64,000 nucleotides of DNA from Kappaphycus alvarezii (GCA_002205965.3 NADL03000771.1:1054001-1118000); one strand, 5' to 3'; positions 47,756 to 59,383 are shown, numbered from the stretch's first letter. The notes: a model not told the origin generated them from the letters alone. Program-made: numbers and translations.

Positions 47756-48284
47756 ATTAGATGGTTTGAGGAAGCGGGGAATAACTAGTGGCGGAAGGAT
47801 GGTTGTGGTTGAGCGACAAGGGAGTGGAAACAGGACTTGGCATAATTAAATTTTGGATCTTTGATCCTGTTCATTGCCTGATCCGCTTTTTCAGAGGAAT
47901 ATCCTTTACAGTAGAGCATTTTGATTCTGCACGATCCAAACCGATGCACGCTATTGCAATGCATCACTGATGACTACAAGCCTATTCGCAGGCATTTGGT
48001 CAGCCGGGGGGGGCATCGGAACTACAACCGTTACAAATCATCCAGCGCAACTGTGAGCGACTCTCACCCGTCGCTGATCGCTTCCATCGAAAATCATGTC
48101 CCCAATAGTTTTGTCTTCTCGTCTGCGTTGGCCCTTGATAATCGGATGATGCAACATGGTGAAAGATGCCCTCGCACTTTCCACTGACCAAAACAACCAT
48201 TGGTCTGCATTCCCCTGAATTCCCTGCTGACATCGCTGCAGTCAGAAATGAGCAACTAAAGTCCATGTATCTGCATCAACTCCA
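47756..48284. other. intergenic spacer
   Basis: Between zeta-COP and the ABC1 kinase stop, about 530 bp holds no credible frame. TTTACAGTAGAG near 47909 is a variant of the recurrent motif. Confidence 0.5.
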
Positions 48285-50279
48285 TCATCTTACCACCGGA
48301 GCCGCATTCCTTGAAAACCGCCGCAGCTCTTCGCGAGCAACTCTTCCCCACATGGAAACCATTGAGAAGTCGGTATTGTTTGTTGCTGCACTAATTCCAC
48401 GCAGCAACTGCATTGTTCGTAGCAGAAACACTAGATCCTTTGGGAGTCTATCGACGGATGCAGTGCGCAGCACGCTCTCCTCCGAGAACGGATTGTCCGA
48501 TACACCGGGAACCACGGCCGTATCAAACATAGTGTAAGCCAACTGCTCCTCCTCCGTCAACTTACTTGTCCCACTTTTCTGCTTTCTACCCCTCGCTTTA
48601 GAAGGAACCGACTTTTTCACTCTAATCCCAAGCCCTTCAATACCCTTCCGAATCCCAAGAGTATCTTTGCGAGCCATTGCGTCCACAAGCCGAGCAAACG
48701 CAACCCGTCTCTCCGCCGAAAAGCGCTTAGTTTGACCAAAGTCGAGCAAACCAATATCAACATTAGAGTTACGCACGAGAATGTTGCCCGGATGGCCTTT
48801 CGCAAGTGACATACGAGCGCGACACAGAACATAATGCAACCAAAAAGTTAGAATGTCGTACCCTACTCCCGCGCCCATCGATGCAGTGGAGGTGCTCTCC
48901 GATTTTCGTAATTTTGGTACGCACAGTCAGCTTGGAAGAAGCCGTCCCTCAAGATCATCTTGCCGTAGCAATCCGTCAAGTTCCTCAACACTTTTCGACC
49001 AAGCACTCTCACCGCCCTGTCACCCAACTTTCCGTCCAACTTTGTCAGCGGCACGCCATCGAGATACGTCATCACTAACAACCTTCTCGAGACAAGCCCC
49101 GGTATGACTTGTGGTACTGAAACAGCGCGCACCTTTCTCAAGGCATGTCGAATTTCCGTCATTCCACGTGCTTCCGCCTCGAAATCAAATTCCATGGCGA
49201 TTTGCTTTGCCAATTCCTGGATTGGCCGCACGAGATCAAATTTAAGTTCTGTCCTTTGCAATATTTCTGCGAGAATGCGGTAATTGGCTAAATCCGATAG
49301 CATGATGCGCTCCATTTGTGGGAATTGGATCTTAATGGCGATGTCAATGTTGCCGTCACGAAGCGTGCCGCGGTGGACTTGTGCGATACTGGCGCTGCCG
49401 AGAACCGTAACAAGGTCGAGGGAGGAGAAGATGGCGGTGGTTTTGCCAAGCTTTTCAAGCTCTTGTTGAATAACATGTCTAGCCTGGGATTGAGACATGG
49501 GAGGCATATCATCCTGAAGCATGCTGAGCTTCCTACGAATTATAGTAGGGACAAAGGCTTGGAGAGCTACAGCCTGGCCTACGGAGGTGTCGGTGGAAAT
49601 CGGTTGGGAATAATTGCAGCATGTGTTAGAAACGGAGTAGAGGGCGAAGGTTGGGGCTACGTCATGCGGAGCACGAAAATAGAATTGCTGGACTGGATGA
49701 CGGACGGACCTGACTTGACGTAAAAGCCCTGGAGCGTAGGACAAAGTGAACAAAGGTCAAGTCAGTTGATTGAGCGGGTTGACTGTCTACAGTCTAGTTG
49801 CTTCAAGAGCGAAACAAGGCAGGCGTTACGCACCTTGAGCGAAGTGCACAACTCCAACATCATCTAGACCAGATGCGAGAGACCGACACAACGTGGTCAG
49901 TTTAATCATGGCTGTGTTCGGACCGGGCGAGAATGCGGGGACAGCAACGATGACGCAAACATGAGTCGGACACGCCACGGATAGGAAAGAATAGATGAAA
50001 TGCTTACATCTCCAGCGCGATGATGTTGCGCATCCCATACACGGTGGGGCCATGTATGGGATCTGTACGGTTTTTGAAGGGCAACGTAAAGCTGTGTGAA
50101 TTTAAAGGATGTCCAGATGGTGACAACGCGACGCCAGAATTGCAGGGCGCGGACGACTCGACGGGCGTTAAGGGTGACTTTTTGGAGGGGGGAAAGGAAA
50201 GCTGTGGGGTGACGGCAGGCGACGGGGGGGCGGACGGGGGTTAGTTTGACGCGGGGGGAAGAGGATAGATGAGATTCAT
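48285..50279 (-). CDS. ABC1/UbiB-family atypical kinase, five exons
   Basis: ABC1/UbiB kinases act in mitochondria or plastids in quinone and lipid homeostasis. Exons: 50008-50279, 49834-49863 (30 nt), 49710-49728 (19 nt), 48925-49578 and 48285-48796. Introns of 144, 105, 131 and 128 bp start GTAAGC, GTGCGT, GTCCGT and GTGCGT and end in AG. Phases join to one frame of about 495 residues once one base is added in a C6 run near 50250. Motifs: the helix ending 'MMLELCTSLK' (exon 2), the KxGQ box split over exons 3 and 4 (K-S-G-Q), 'LGSASIAQVHRGTL', 'VAIK-like IAIKIQFP', 'EFDFEAEARGM', 'VMTYLDGVPL', catalytic 'FFQADCHPGNILV' split by intron 4, and 'IGLLDFGQTKRF'. KSGQ and ADC replace the commoner KLGQ and ADP. 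Confidence 0.9.
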
Positions 50280-51874
50280 GGGGGCAATGGAAGTGTGGGG
50301 CGGCAAGTGAGTGTGAAATGTGGTGCTCGATTGTTGGGTGTGCTCTTATCGGAGAAGTGTCTTTATGGCAGTGTGTAGTAGTGGTTGCGAGATAAATGGA
50401 AATTTGTTATTATTGCGCACCCGGACGTGAACGTTTTGTACTGTACACAGGATCACACTCGCTGTACTGTACTGTACAGGCACACGTACAGTAACCGTGT
50501 TGACGCCGCTGTTGTTTAGCCATGGGTTTTTGCAAAGCGGTTGAGATGGATGGATTGGAATTTCGTTTCACCTAACAATCAGCAGAATGCGACAGCTCGA
50601 TAACATGATAGACTCACAACGTCGTCTTTGAATTGCAAAGGTTTCGGTTGGTGCTATGCAGAGTTTTGGTCGGACAAGTGTCTGGCCCAATTGCGGCGGG
50701 GCACTTCAACTGTAAAAGTCCTTGCAAGCGCTATTTTACTCGCGGCGCACACGACAGACCATTTTCCTCATCTGTTTCAGTGACGGTGGGACTAGTAAAG
50801 AGACGGCATCGATCTCTACACAAAAGGGGAGCTCGAATCATTGGGCCCCCGTTTTGGTCGGGTCGTAGCCGCAGAGGGAAAGAGGGAGAGTGAGAGCACA
50901 AGGCGCTACGTATGGCAACGAGCTTTGGTGGTGAGGGGATCTTCTTGTGGGGGAATGCCGCGGTAGGTGAGAGAAACGCAAATCCCTTGTTCTGATATTG
51001 CAATATTGGCAATATTGGGTAGAATAGGAGGTGCGGGGTGAGTATTTTATTCAGTCAAGTATTTTAGGCAAGAAATTCAGTCGCGGAGTGGTCAGTGACA
51101 CAGCTGCGTAAGTTTAACATCACGGTCAAATTCGAGGCTTTGAACCGAGTGTTTAGGCTGGATTTCCCGGTAGCCATCGTCTACCTGTTGAAGAGGAACG
51201 AGAAATTCTGCTACGTCGACATCGAATGACTTGTGCACAATATACAGTGTATTGCCATGGACAAGGGTTTTCATCTTGCAAGGATCACGGTCATCTTGGG
51301 GGCTATGCAGGAATGACAGGCACTGAAACATTCAAATAGACTAATCGACAGGTTTCAGTGGATGTAGATTATATTGAACAACCTAATCCTCGCATCTAAC
51401 TTGAGGTACTCGGGGGTCTATTGCGTTTCTGCCAACCAAACAGTACAGTAACCCATGGATGTTCAAGTAGTTTAGCCGTACAAAACTTGGCGTTCCGGAG
51501 CTTGTTTAGTGTCTCAGTATGAGAAGATGAGGGTACTTTTGGTACACTGCGTCCATGACAGGCAACTCTGCCCTCAAAAGCAGGGTTAGCCACTGCGACG
51601 CAAAGGATGTACCAAAAGCCGGAAGCAACGTTAGCTCGCAATGTGAACTTGAGTTTGTTGATATTTTAATCACCAAGCAGGGGCCAGTTCACCCCGGATG
51701 CGATTTACGGACGAATCACACGCAAGTAAAAACATCGGAACAGCTCACTTGGACACGATCGGGTGGATAGGGACAATGGACATACTACAGAGTCGATAAC
51801 GATGTATCAGTCTTGACATTTCGAGGATCTCCACTTGACTGGCAAACTACATTCATTTGTACCAACCTCCGTAT
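50280..51874. other. intergenic region with GTAC motif cluster
   Basis: GTACTGTAC occurs at 50438, TGTACTGTACTGTACAG at 50463-50478 and GTACAGTA at 50486, which is 160-215 bp upstream of the ABC1 kinase start. CAGTACAGTA lies at 51441. Small frames at 51092-51331 and 51396-51641 (minus) do not join by any GT-AG intron that keeps frame, so no gene is called. Confidence 0.55.
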
Positions 51875-52723
51875 TCACATGTTGCTCGCTTCGAGCATAG
51901 CCCTCCTCAATCTGTCTTCCATGATCTTGACCAACTCGTTGGCAGCCTCGAACATCTCAACCTCTGTAGCATTCCCCAACCTCTCCTGCAACTCCTCCCT
52001 AACCTTCTCTGGCCTCTTGGTGCCCAGAAAGCACACAAACGGAAATCCATGCCTACTCTCATACTGCTTTTCCATATCCCGGATAATCCTTTTCAACTCT
52101 GCCTCTGCCTGACGTACGATAGTATTCTCCCGACGAATCCAGCTCGACATAAGGTCAGTATCCGGTGGTGTACGACTTGCAGAAATATGGGCACGGAAGG
52201 CGGCGCGCCATTCTCGGTCGGAAAGACTGTTCCATGAGACACGGGAGGTGCAAAAAAGATGGTCGGCAGAACGGTAGGGTCGATTGGATTGCATGAGGGA
52301 GACATATGTTGGGGCGGCACAAACGGCGTGAAACACGGTGTGGGCGGTGGCTGAAGGGAGGCGATTGAGTGCGGAAGGGGAGGGGTCGAAGGACTCGGAG
52401 GAGGGACGCGGTTTGGAGGACTTGACTGCGTTGGATGTCGTGGATTTGGCAGGGACGATTGTAGAGGCCCTGCGGGAGGTAGAGGACTTTGTGGATTTAG
52501 GGACAGATGGGGAAGATGATTTGGTGGATTTTGCGGATTTGGACGAAGATGGGGTGGCGGATTTGGCGGCAGTGGGTTTGGAGTGAGGGGAGGTTTTTGA
52601 GGACTTTGTGGATTGTGCGGAAGATTTGGATGAGGAGGGCTTGCTGGAATTGGCGGATGACTTGATGGAGTATCTCTTGGTGTCGTCATGGGCATGCTTG
52701 CCAGATTTGGTGTGCGAGGGCAT
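51875..52723 (-). CDS. OHCU-decarboxylase-domain protein with Ser/Lys-rich N-terminus
   Basis: OHCU decarboxylase makes S-allantoin, the last step of urate breakdown, often in peroxisomes. The C-terminal domain (residues about 115-280 from the ATG at 52723) shows the all-helical family pattern: 'ALNRLPSATAHTVFHAVCAA', 'SWNSLSDREWRAAFRAH', 'EAELKRIIRDMEKQYESRHG' followed by 'FPFVCFLGTKRPEKVREEL', then 'LQERLGNATEVEMFEAANEL'. The expected 'HP' after 'AFRAH' reads 'HI', so activity is not assured. The first 110 residues are low-complexity Ser/Lys/Thr. An earlier ATG at 52810 exists. No frame damage. No other urate-pathway gene is nearby. Confidence 0.7.
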   Translation of the reverse strand: MPSHTKSGKHAHDDTKRYSIKSSANSSKPSSSKSSAQSTKSSKTSPHSKPTAAKSATPSSSKSAKSTKSSSPSVPKSTKSSTSRRASTIVPAKSTTSNAVKSSKPRPSSESFDPSPSALNRLPSATAHTVFHAVCAAPTYVSLMQSNRPYRSADHLFCTSRVSWNSLSDREWRAAFRAHISASRTPPDTDLMSSWIRRENTIVRQAEAELKRIIRDMEKQYESRHGFPFVCFLGTKRPEKVREELQERLGNATEVEMFEAANELVKIMEDRLRRAMLEASNM

Positions 52724-53087
52724 TTTGGGGTGCGGAAGAATTCGAGACGTGAAGTAGAGGAGTGGGTCTGTGTCGGGAAGGTTTGTGTTGAGAGTTTTGA
52801 GTTTCGACACGGCTTTGAACGGTTGACGATGATGGGAGAAATTCTACTGGTTTGCTCGAAGAAATGAGATGTGGTACCTAACTAGAATATTGGGTTTAAT
52901 GAAAGGCATTATAAATGCTTTTGGGGCGTTCCGAGGAAATGGATTGCTTCTGATACGTGATGAAGGAAGCGGCGGGATCAATAGTAATGATCTGTAATAA
53001 TGAAATGCTACAAGTATTAGCATGTATTGGCCCGGTTGCCAACCAAAAATGACAAAGGTGCAAAACCTTCACTTGTCACATCAAGTT

Positions 53088-53160
53088 GCAGTACTGTACG
53101 TGGGGCGATTCAAGCCCATGGGCCATTAGTTTACTGTACGATACACATGTACTGTACAGT
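53088..53160. repeat. GTAC motif cluster upstream of the OHCU-domain gene
   Basis: CAGTACTGTACG at 53089, TTACTGTACG at 53131 and TGTACTGTACAGT at 53148-53160 lie 280-440 bp upstream of the OHCU-domain gene. No TATA box is evident beside them. Confidence 0.7.
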
Positions 53161-53369
53161 CCATTACAGAATATTTTATTACTGCTACTGTATATGTGTG
53201 TGCAACACGACGAAGTCACTGTATAGCACATACCCAAGGTACTGTGCAACACAATCTCTTCGATGTGCGATGTGCCAAGTTGCCTGCATGTCCATCAACA
53301 AAGGCGATGAACTGGCACACCCTGCTGCAACTGCCAAAAACCACACCGTCACGTATACGCAACCAGCGC

Positions 53370-53640
53370 CAAATAAATGTCCGCCACCGTTTACGTCAAC
53401 GCCCTGCCCTCTCTTCATCGACATCAACCTAATCCACACGGACGCCCATGTGCGGCCAAGGATACGCGGTCTCGCGCTCCGCAAAGGCCCCGGTGCCGCT
53501 TTCCTCTTCGCACATCCCTCCACCGGCACGACTCTCGTCGCAACGTCATTGCCGGCCATACTAATGTATGGAAGATGTGGTCGGTTGTATCCACCCCGCT
53601 CGTGCGTTGTCCGGGATCGGCGTCTCTCATGGGCAAATAC
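53370..53640 (+). mobile_element. possible RNase H-like piece of an RT element
   Basis: A plus-strand frame reads 'DINLIHTDAHVRPRIRG' followed by 'GPGAAFLFAHPSTGTTLV'. This resembles the opening of an RNase H domain (Asp in a YTDxS-like context, then a G-A-F strand). It could equally be chance. It sits next to two clear RT-element ends. Confidence 0.25.
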
Positions 53641-53653
53641 TAAATTGCATTCC

Positions 53654-54150
53654 TTACAGGGCCGGCTCAATGCCAGCGAGCAGGCATGTCGCGTTAGGCA
53701 TGACGGCCGCGGAAGCGTCCCCTTGGGTAAGCACCACTCTGACCTTCCCATATGTCTCCATCGCTCGGACGGCCACGTTCAGCGCGACATTGCTTAGCAC
53801 CGCGTACGCGTCTGCGTGCCAGCCTCCAAGGGTCGATATTGGGATAGGCACAAGCCTTCCTCTGGCAGAAGTCGCGAGCAAGGGTTCATACCGTCTACAA
53901 TTGGCGGAAATTGCTGCATTGAGGGAGGTGAATGGACTGAACGTACGCACTCTCCTTTTGGAAGGGGCAAGAGGATTCACGAACGTCACGTCAAGAAAGT
54001 CCGTTCCTCAGTTGCTACCCATAACCTGCGTATCCGGCCTTGAGCGGTGAAGCCCCTGTCGCTGCTCGATAGCAGGGTGACGGGCTGCTTTCTGCAGGTC
54101 TTGGGCAAGGACGACGACTTGACGCTCGTGTTGTCGTGATGTCAATTTCC
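53654..54150 (-). mobile_element. RT-element C-terminal end, minus strand
   Basis: The minus-strand frame gives 'DVTFVNPLAPSKRRVRTF', 'LNAAISANCRRYEPLLATSA', then 'GRLVPIPISTLGGWHADAYA' and a helical end 'LLAGIEPAL'. The order 'DVT.VSPL', 'K..RY', 'F.PL...T.GGWH..A' is a textbook end of RT proteins of this class. It points away from the plus-strand copy that starts at about 54150. Confidence 0.65.
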
Positions 54151-54665
54151 GCCAAGCGTGGAAGGCTTGTGCCTACCCCAATATCCACCTGAGCTGCTTC
54201 CCGCTGATATACTGGTCCACCCAGCAGCAGCTCCCGACGGCACCATGGTCCGCCCGATCGCGTGCGCTGTCACCGTTATCTCTCCCTTTACGGATCATGT
54301 ACGATCAACAGCGACACGGGAAGTGGGAGGTGCTGCGGACATCCCCCCCCGCAACAAGGTGCCTGAGCTGGAGCGAAAACTGTTGCGTCGACACCCCCCA
54401 CTCAGATAACCCTACACAGGCCCCAATTTCGACTTCAAACCGCTGGCCTTTGATTCTCTGGGTTCCTCTTCCCCTGCAACCATCCTCTTCGTAGAGGTTC
54501 GGTTGACGCGCATCGCCGAAAATTTCAACATATCCTATGGAGTTATCCGCACACGGATCCATAGGCGCATTACTTGCTCAATCTGGTCGTCTTGTGTACA
54601 ATCTATTTTGTCGCGCATGTCACTGCACGTGGCCGACGAGGACAACCCGGTTAACTCTTAGCTCG
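54151..54665 (+). mobile_element. RT-element C-terminal end, plus strand
   Basis: The plus strand reads 'ELLPADILVHPAAAPDGTMV', 'RPIACAVTVISPFTDHV', then after a frame change 'FDFKPLAFDSLGSSSPATIL', 'AENFNISYGVIRTRIHRRI' and 'CSIWSS'. It belongs with the copies at 28 and 45 kb. Its first bases (near 54155-54190) repeat, in inverted orientation, the GGAAGGCTTGTGCCTA block of the neighbouring minus-strand copy (53830-53865), so the two ends share sequence and face opposite ways. Confidence 0.65.
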
Positions 54666-54889
54666 CAATATAGTCGGATCCTGCAGCGGCCACTCGTAAT
54701 ACTAATTCCGTAAAGTTCTTCCACTGTACTTGCCATAAATCAAAGACCCTCTTTCTGACCGTTCGCATCGCAACCATAACAAAAAAGAAACATGTACCCC
54801 GATGATGCAATCGGGCGAAATCTCCGTCATAAACAGAGTGCGCACGTCCCCGAGACGGATGTCAACAACACGCCCCGATCCCCGACAAA

Positions 54890-55679
54890 TCATCCACTAC
54901 CGCTCACGCTAGCCCGCGCTACACGCTGCGTCGTGTCTGCAATGTCGTCCCCATTCTCCACCCGGGCCTCTTCATCCACATCCCCTTCCGCGCCTGCCTC
55001 ATCCGCGCCAGGATCGATGGGCGGAGGACGCTTCTCCAATGTGGAATCGATCAGTTGCAGAATTTCCTGCATATATCCACGTGGTAGCCAGATGAGAATG
55101 TAAACGCGTTGTAATGCTGTTTAGTCAACCTGGTTTCGACGGCAGTATGCAGAGGATTTCAAGCAGTGGTGTGACAAGATTGCGGTAACACGTACATAAA
55201 GTTGGTCGTCATCAAATCGGGACGTGGCGTGCATTAGAAGCGGCGTTAGTTGCGCATAGGCGGATGGGCGAATGTTGGCAATCATGAGAAGCTCTAGAGG
55301 CGAAAGGCGGAACTTTTCTAGCTTGGTATACAACGACTTGACTGACGGTATCGTCTCATGACCTGCGCATGTTGGCGGGATAGACCATGGTGTCGCGTAC
55401 AAAGGAAACGGATGGGGATACGAAAGAGCGATGGTGAATACATGACATGGGTGTTAGGGGATGGGAGTGTATTGTGGTCATGGGGTAGTACTTACCGGCA
55501 GGAGAAGAATCAAGATAGGTGCGGAGATCGCGGGCGAGAGATGCGGTGGACGAAGGGGGACGGATTTGGTCGCGTTGTAGGTCGCGTTTGTTGATGTCAA
55601 AGTTCTTCTGTTTGAGCCAGTTGTTGACCTCGACGTTTGTCAGAAGGCCATCGCCCTCCGGGGGTGACAGGATTTTCAT
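54890..55679 (-). CDS. RPC9: RNA polymerase III subunit RPC9 (CRCP/Rpc17 family), three exons
   Basis: RPC9 pairs with RPC8 to form the stalk of RNA polymerase III, which contacts TFIIIB at promoters. Exons: 55496-55679, 55196-55362, 54890-55066; introns 133 bp (GTAAGT...GCAG) and 129 bp (GTACGT...GCAG). The joined frame encodes 175 residues. The N-terminus 'LLTNVEVNNWLKQKNF' starts the RPB4-like domain, then 'LARDLRTYLDSSPA'. Exon 2 has 'KLEKFRLSPLELLMIANIRP', and exon 3 completes 'RFDDDQLY' with 'EILQLIDSTLEKR' and an acidic tail. Size and order fit the family. It lies downstream of NAD synthetase on the same strand, 207 bp away. Confidence 0.85.
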
Positions 55680-55885
55680 GCGGATGATGACAGAGGAGAT
55701 TGGATGGGAGAGGCTTGTGGCCCTTTAGCGGGATTGCTGTCGGGATGGTGGTAGGTTGAACTCGGTGTCCAGACTGAAACTTGTCAGATGGTGCATCTAC
55801 GTATTTTCAGGAGTATTTCGTAAATCCCATTTAGACGAGGTAGCGTTTTGATATGGTGCAGCACTACTGCAAAGAGTGGTTCACT

Positions 55886-58046
55886 TTATCTTTTAACGGA
55901 TCCGTTGATTATTTCGCCTCCGCCATGTAAACTCGATTCCACGTCTTCGTCAATCTTTGCAAACTGCCACTTCCATGTCACATTGTACAAAAACTGTCTC
56001 AGGTCAAACCGGTTATCATCCGGCGAGTAATCTTCAGCATGATAGCTTGGCGTTAGAACCGTCATCTTATGTCGGTTTATCGAGTACATCCGAAAAAAGT
56101 GCTTGACCTTGTTCGCAACTGTTCCGGCATCCATCCTTCCTTTCCAGACCACTTTTTTCAGTCGCTGGTACATGCTCCATGGCCCGCAGCGCTCTAGTTT
56201 TCTCAAACGACCAAACCACCCTAGTTCGACGTATGTCATCCCCATATCCTCTTCATCCGTCTGCACCTTACCACCAACTATAGGCTCCAATTCCGCTGTC
56301 GGCGTCGCCTCAACAACCTCTTGCAGTCCTCATATCCCAGCCCATCTCTTCCTGCAGCCCATTTCAAAAACACTTTCAAATCCACCTTGCTAATCCCCCT
56401 ATAGGATTCAAGTCTGCGGAACTGCAATCGTATTTTGTCAAATACCCTCTCAACCCCTCATCCACATTCCCACTTCCCAGCACAAGCAATCCTCCCGGCC
56501 TCCCCCGCGCCCACAATATCAATTGCGCAAACATGTACCCCACTACCATCCGTGCCCGCGCTTGCACACATTGCAACGCCAGATTCTCCCGTTTACTCCC
56601 ACCATATGCCGCAAACCTCGGCCGCTTCCCCTCTCCAAAGACCGCATCAAATGCTTTAAGCAATGCATCTACAATCCCATTAATATTCACATCTGCATGC
56701 CATGCTCCAATTTCTCGTGACACCCTTTTCGCTCGACGTCTTGTTTCCCCCGACGACATCTCCGCATTTCCCATGTACATTGTGTGCAATATCCTACCGG
56801 CAAGTTCCCTCGCGTCTGTCGGTACATATTCCGCCTCACTCGCCGTCACTCTGCGAATCTCCTCCCTCAACTTATGATCCTCTCCTTCCTTCCGCACTGC
56901 CTCTACAAGCATCTGACACATACTCCCCACAATCGCTGCTGTGGCACTGGAATCCGCCCCTCCACTTAATGCTAGAAAAAATCCGTTCATTCCCGACCGC
57001 CGCAAGTAGTCCCACAACCAACACGCAGGACCATATGCTATCTCTTCTTCCACGCTGCAATGCAATACCTCTACACCTACAGTCACTTCTCTTTCCTCCC
57101 ACTCGCGCATGCATACCGTAAACTGTCCCCCGACCTCAACTCTGTCCAACCCCTTACCCTTCCTCGCTGCTTGCACCCCTCTGGACGTCATTCCCATCCG
57201 GAACGACACCACTTCATCTAAATCGACAGTTGCAACGACCACTTGCACATCTTGCCCCACCCCAAACTGCTCCCCCTGTTTCAAAATCGTGCCATTCAAC
57301 GCCACCAATGGCGAGCCGTCGTAATACAATCGACCCCCGTCACATCCCATCTGATTGGCATACAAATACACGCCGCCTCCCTTTCTCGTCGCTGACTCCA
57401 ATAACGCCACCCTCTCCCTCAACTTTCTCAAAACATGATGACTCGCACTCCCATTGCCGATAATCTCAACCCCCTCCATTCCCATGGCAATGTGCGGAGC
57501 ATCCGTGGTCCACAGCTCCTCACACGTCTCACATCCCACGGTAACGCCATCCACCAACTCCACCACCGCGTAACCAATCCAACACTGACCGCCGTCCACC
57601 ACCTCCCTCACCACCGGCGGCAACACAAACTTCTCAATACCCCTCCGTCTATCCCACGCCCTAAACCATCGAGCCTCCCGATAGTTGCCGTCATCCGCCA
57701 GATCCACCTTCGGTCGAATTAGAATCACCCGACGGTCCACCATCAACACACGCGCATTGTACATTACCCCACGATGAACCACCGGCGCCCCAACATCCAC
57801 CAACATGTCATCTGTATATCCATCCGCTATCAAGCTTGCAATCGCCTCCCATGAATGAAGGACCGTATCAGGCTCGTGGAAATGATCTTCGCATCCATAT
57901 CCTGTCGTTTCGAGCTCCGGTCCTACGCGGTAACGCGCGCCCTGTTCACGGGCGAGTGAGATTGAACGACGCGTGCGCTCTAGGTTGCCTGCAATGTCTA
58001 GGGCCCACTGGTTCAGAGAACAGCTGGCTAGTGTGGCTAGACGCAT
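55886..58046 (-). CDS. NADSYN1: glutamine-dependent NAD synthetase
   Basis: The enzyme amidates nicotinic acid adenine dinucleotide to NAD using glutamine and ATP, in the cytosol. About 720 residues. The N-terminal nitrilase domain starts at the ATG 58046 ('[20 protein letters not shown]') and keeps the Glu-Lys-Cys triad: '[14 protein letters not shown]', '[14 protein letters not shown]', 'GCETCEELW'. The synthetase domain has the PPi loop '[11 protein letters not shown]', '[16 protein letters not shown]' and '[18 protein letters not shown]'. The end has '[18 protein letters not shown]' and '[18 protein letters not shown]'. Two frame changes near 56390 and 56310 each need one added G. An upstream ATG at 58172 would add a hydrophobic leader, which is less likely. 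Otherwise intact. Confidence 0.93.
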
Positions 58047-59155
58047 GGTTAGGGGGCAGTAGGTGGCTTCCGCAAAGCATAGAGGTTGAGCCGGGAGTAT
58101 GGTTAACAGCAGTATATTCAGGAGAATGGCTTGAAGTGAGCCTCTACGAGGTAACTGTAACATCGGTGTCACTGGGTGCGATGCCCGGTCCGCAACAAAT
58201 TAGGCTAAATTTTGGCGGAATCCAAAATGCTTGACCTTGTCCTTTTTAACAGTGCAGAACCTAGTCCCACAAATATTTGTGGGACATTGCGAAATGATTC
58301 GCAGTAAAAAAACATAATTTTCAAATCAAATAACAAGCATTTTGAAAAAAAAGCAAAAGTCGAAGCCATTAACCCGTTTTCTGTACAGGAGGGGGTCACG
58401 ATATAGTCCCTCTTTGAATAGCGCCACACTCCTATTAGTGCCTCCAGCAAGGCCATGTACCACTACCATCCCCGGAAAGGAGTGTAACTCTTGCACGAAC
58501 GCAGAAGCAGTAACTCAAGCAAAGCAATAGCGGACAAGATCAAACACGAGCTCAAGCACTGACTCTCGGACAGGGGCTTCCTCACACTCTACGAATTCCG
58601 CGAAGAAAAGCACTAGATTAAGAGGTGTTACTCGGCACCCTGTAAGATATTTCCGGGCCACAACCGACCATATCTTTCAAATATTAAATCACCCCACATT
58701 TACCACCTAGACTAGGAGGATCGGCTTCGAGTTCAAGACCTGTTTTTTTCCGACTGGTTCTTTATGGGCCTGCGCATGGACCCCAAGAATTACACTCGAA
58801 CCCCGCACCGAAAACTCTGCGGTGACCATCTCAGTTTCCCCGAAAACGTATCCCCAAACGGCTCTTCGTCGGGAGTAAATGAAACATTCATCCCACCATT
58901 AGCATCTCAAGTTAACGCGCTTTTTCAACCTCCTTAGAATCTTGCGCACAACTGCAACATTCTAGAGGCAGGTGCCGGCCTTCGTCGCGCTCTGAGCGGC
59001 TTCCTTAGCGCTATTCAACAAGTCAACTCGAAGAAAATGGGTCAAGTTCTGATTCCCGAGATGCTCTCGAGAGCTTTACCGAATAGTGCCGATTCCCATT
59101 AGTGCCTGTAAAAACCCCATGTATGGGGGTAGCACTACACTATATCGCAGGGGTA
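58047..59155. other. intergenic, with dispersed repeats
   Basis: No gene is supported. 58637-58701 is the second copy of the repeat at 23924. Two weakly similar blocks containing CTATTAGTGCCT / CCATTAGTGCCT lie near 58431 and 59094. CTGTACAGG occurs at 58381. The copia LTR begins somewhere after 59155. Confidence 0.5.
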
Positions 59156-59200
59156 TTGTAGCCCAAATCTCATCCGCAAACTAACCGCAGAGCACCGAAC

Positions 59201-59383
59201 TACTGTACTGTACTGTGCAGGTCACAGCATGTGAAGTAGAGTTGCGTATAGGGTGACTGCAAAAAACCGATTGAAATTGTCAAAGGAACCAATACAGCCT
59301 GTCCCACTGACAGACCAGTATAAAATGCCGTCGTCGCAACACACGCTAGCATAGAGTAAAGGGTATCGGTCTACCAACTCACA
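59201..59383 (+). repeat. 5' LTR (left boundary uncertain)
   Basis: The right end is fixed by ...CTACCAACTCACA directly before the primer site. A TATA box TATAAAAT lies at 59319-59326. The left end probably lies in TACTGTACTGTACTGTGCAGG (59201 on) or at TGTAGCCC (59157). The 3' LTR that would settle this is outside the window. Confidence 0.5.

Noticed and set aside
51396..51641. Minus-strand frame with a kinase-tail-like 'KLLEHPWV'
   Set aside because: No kinase motif upstream, and no GT-AG join to the next frame keeps phase.
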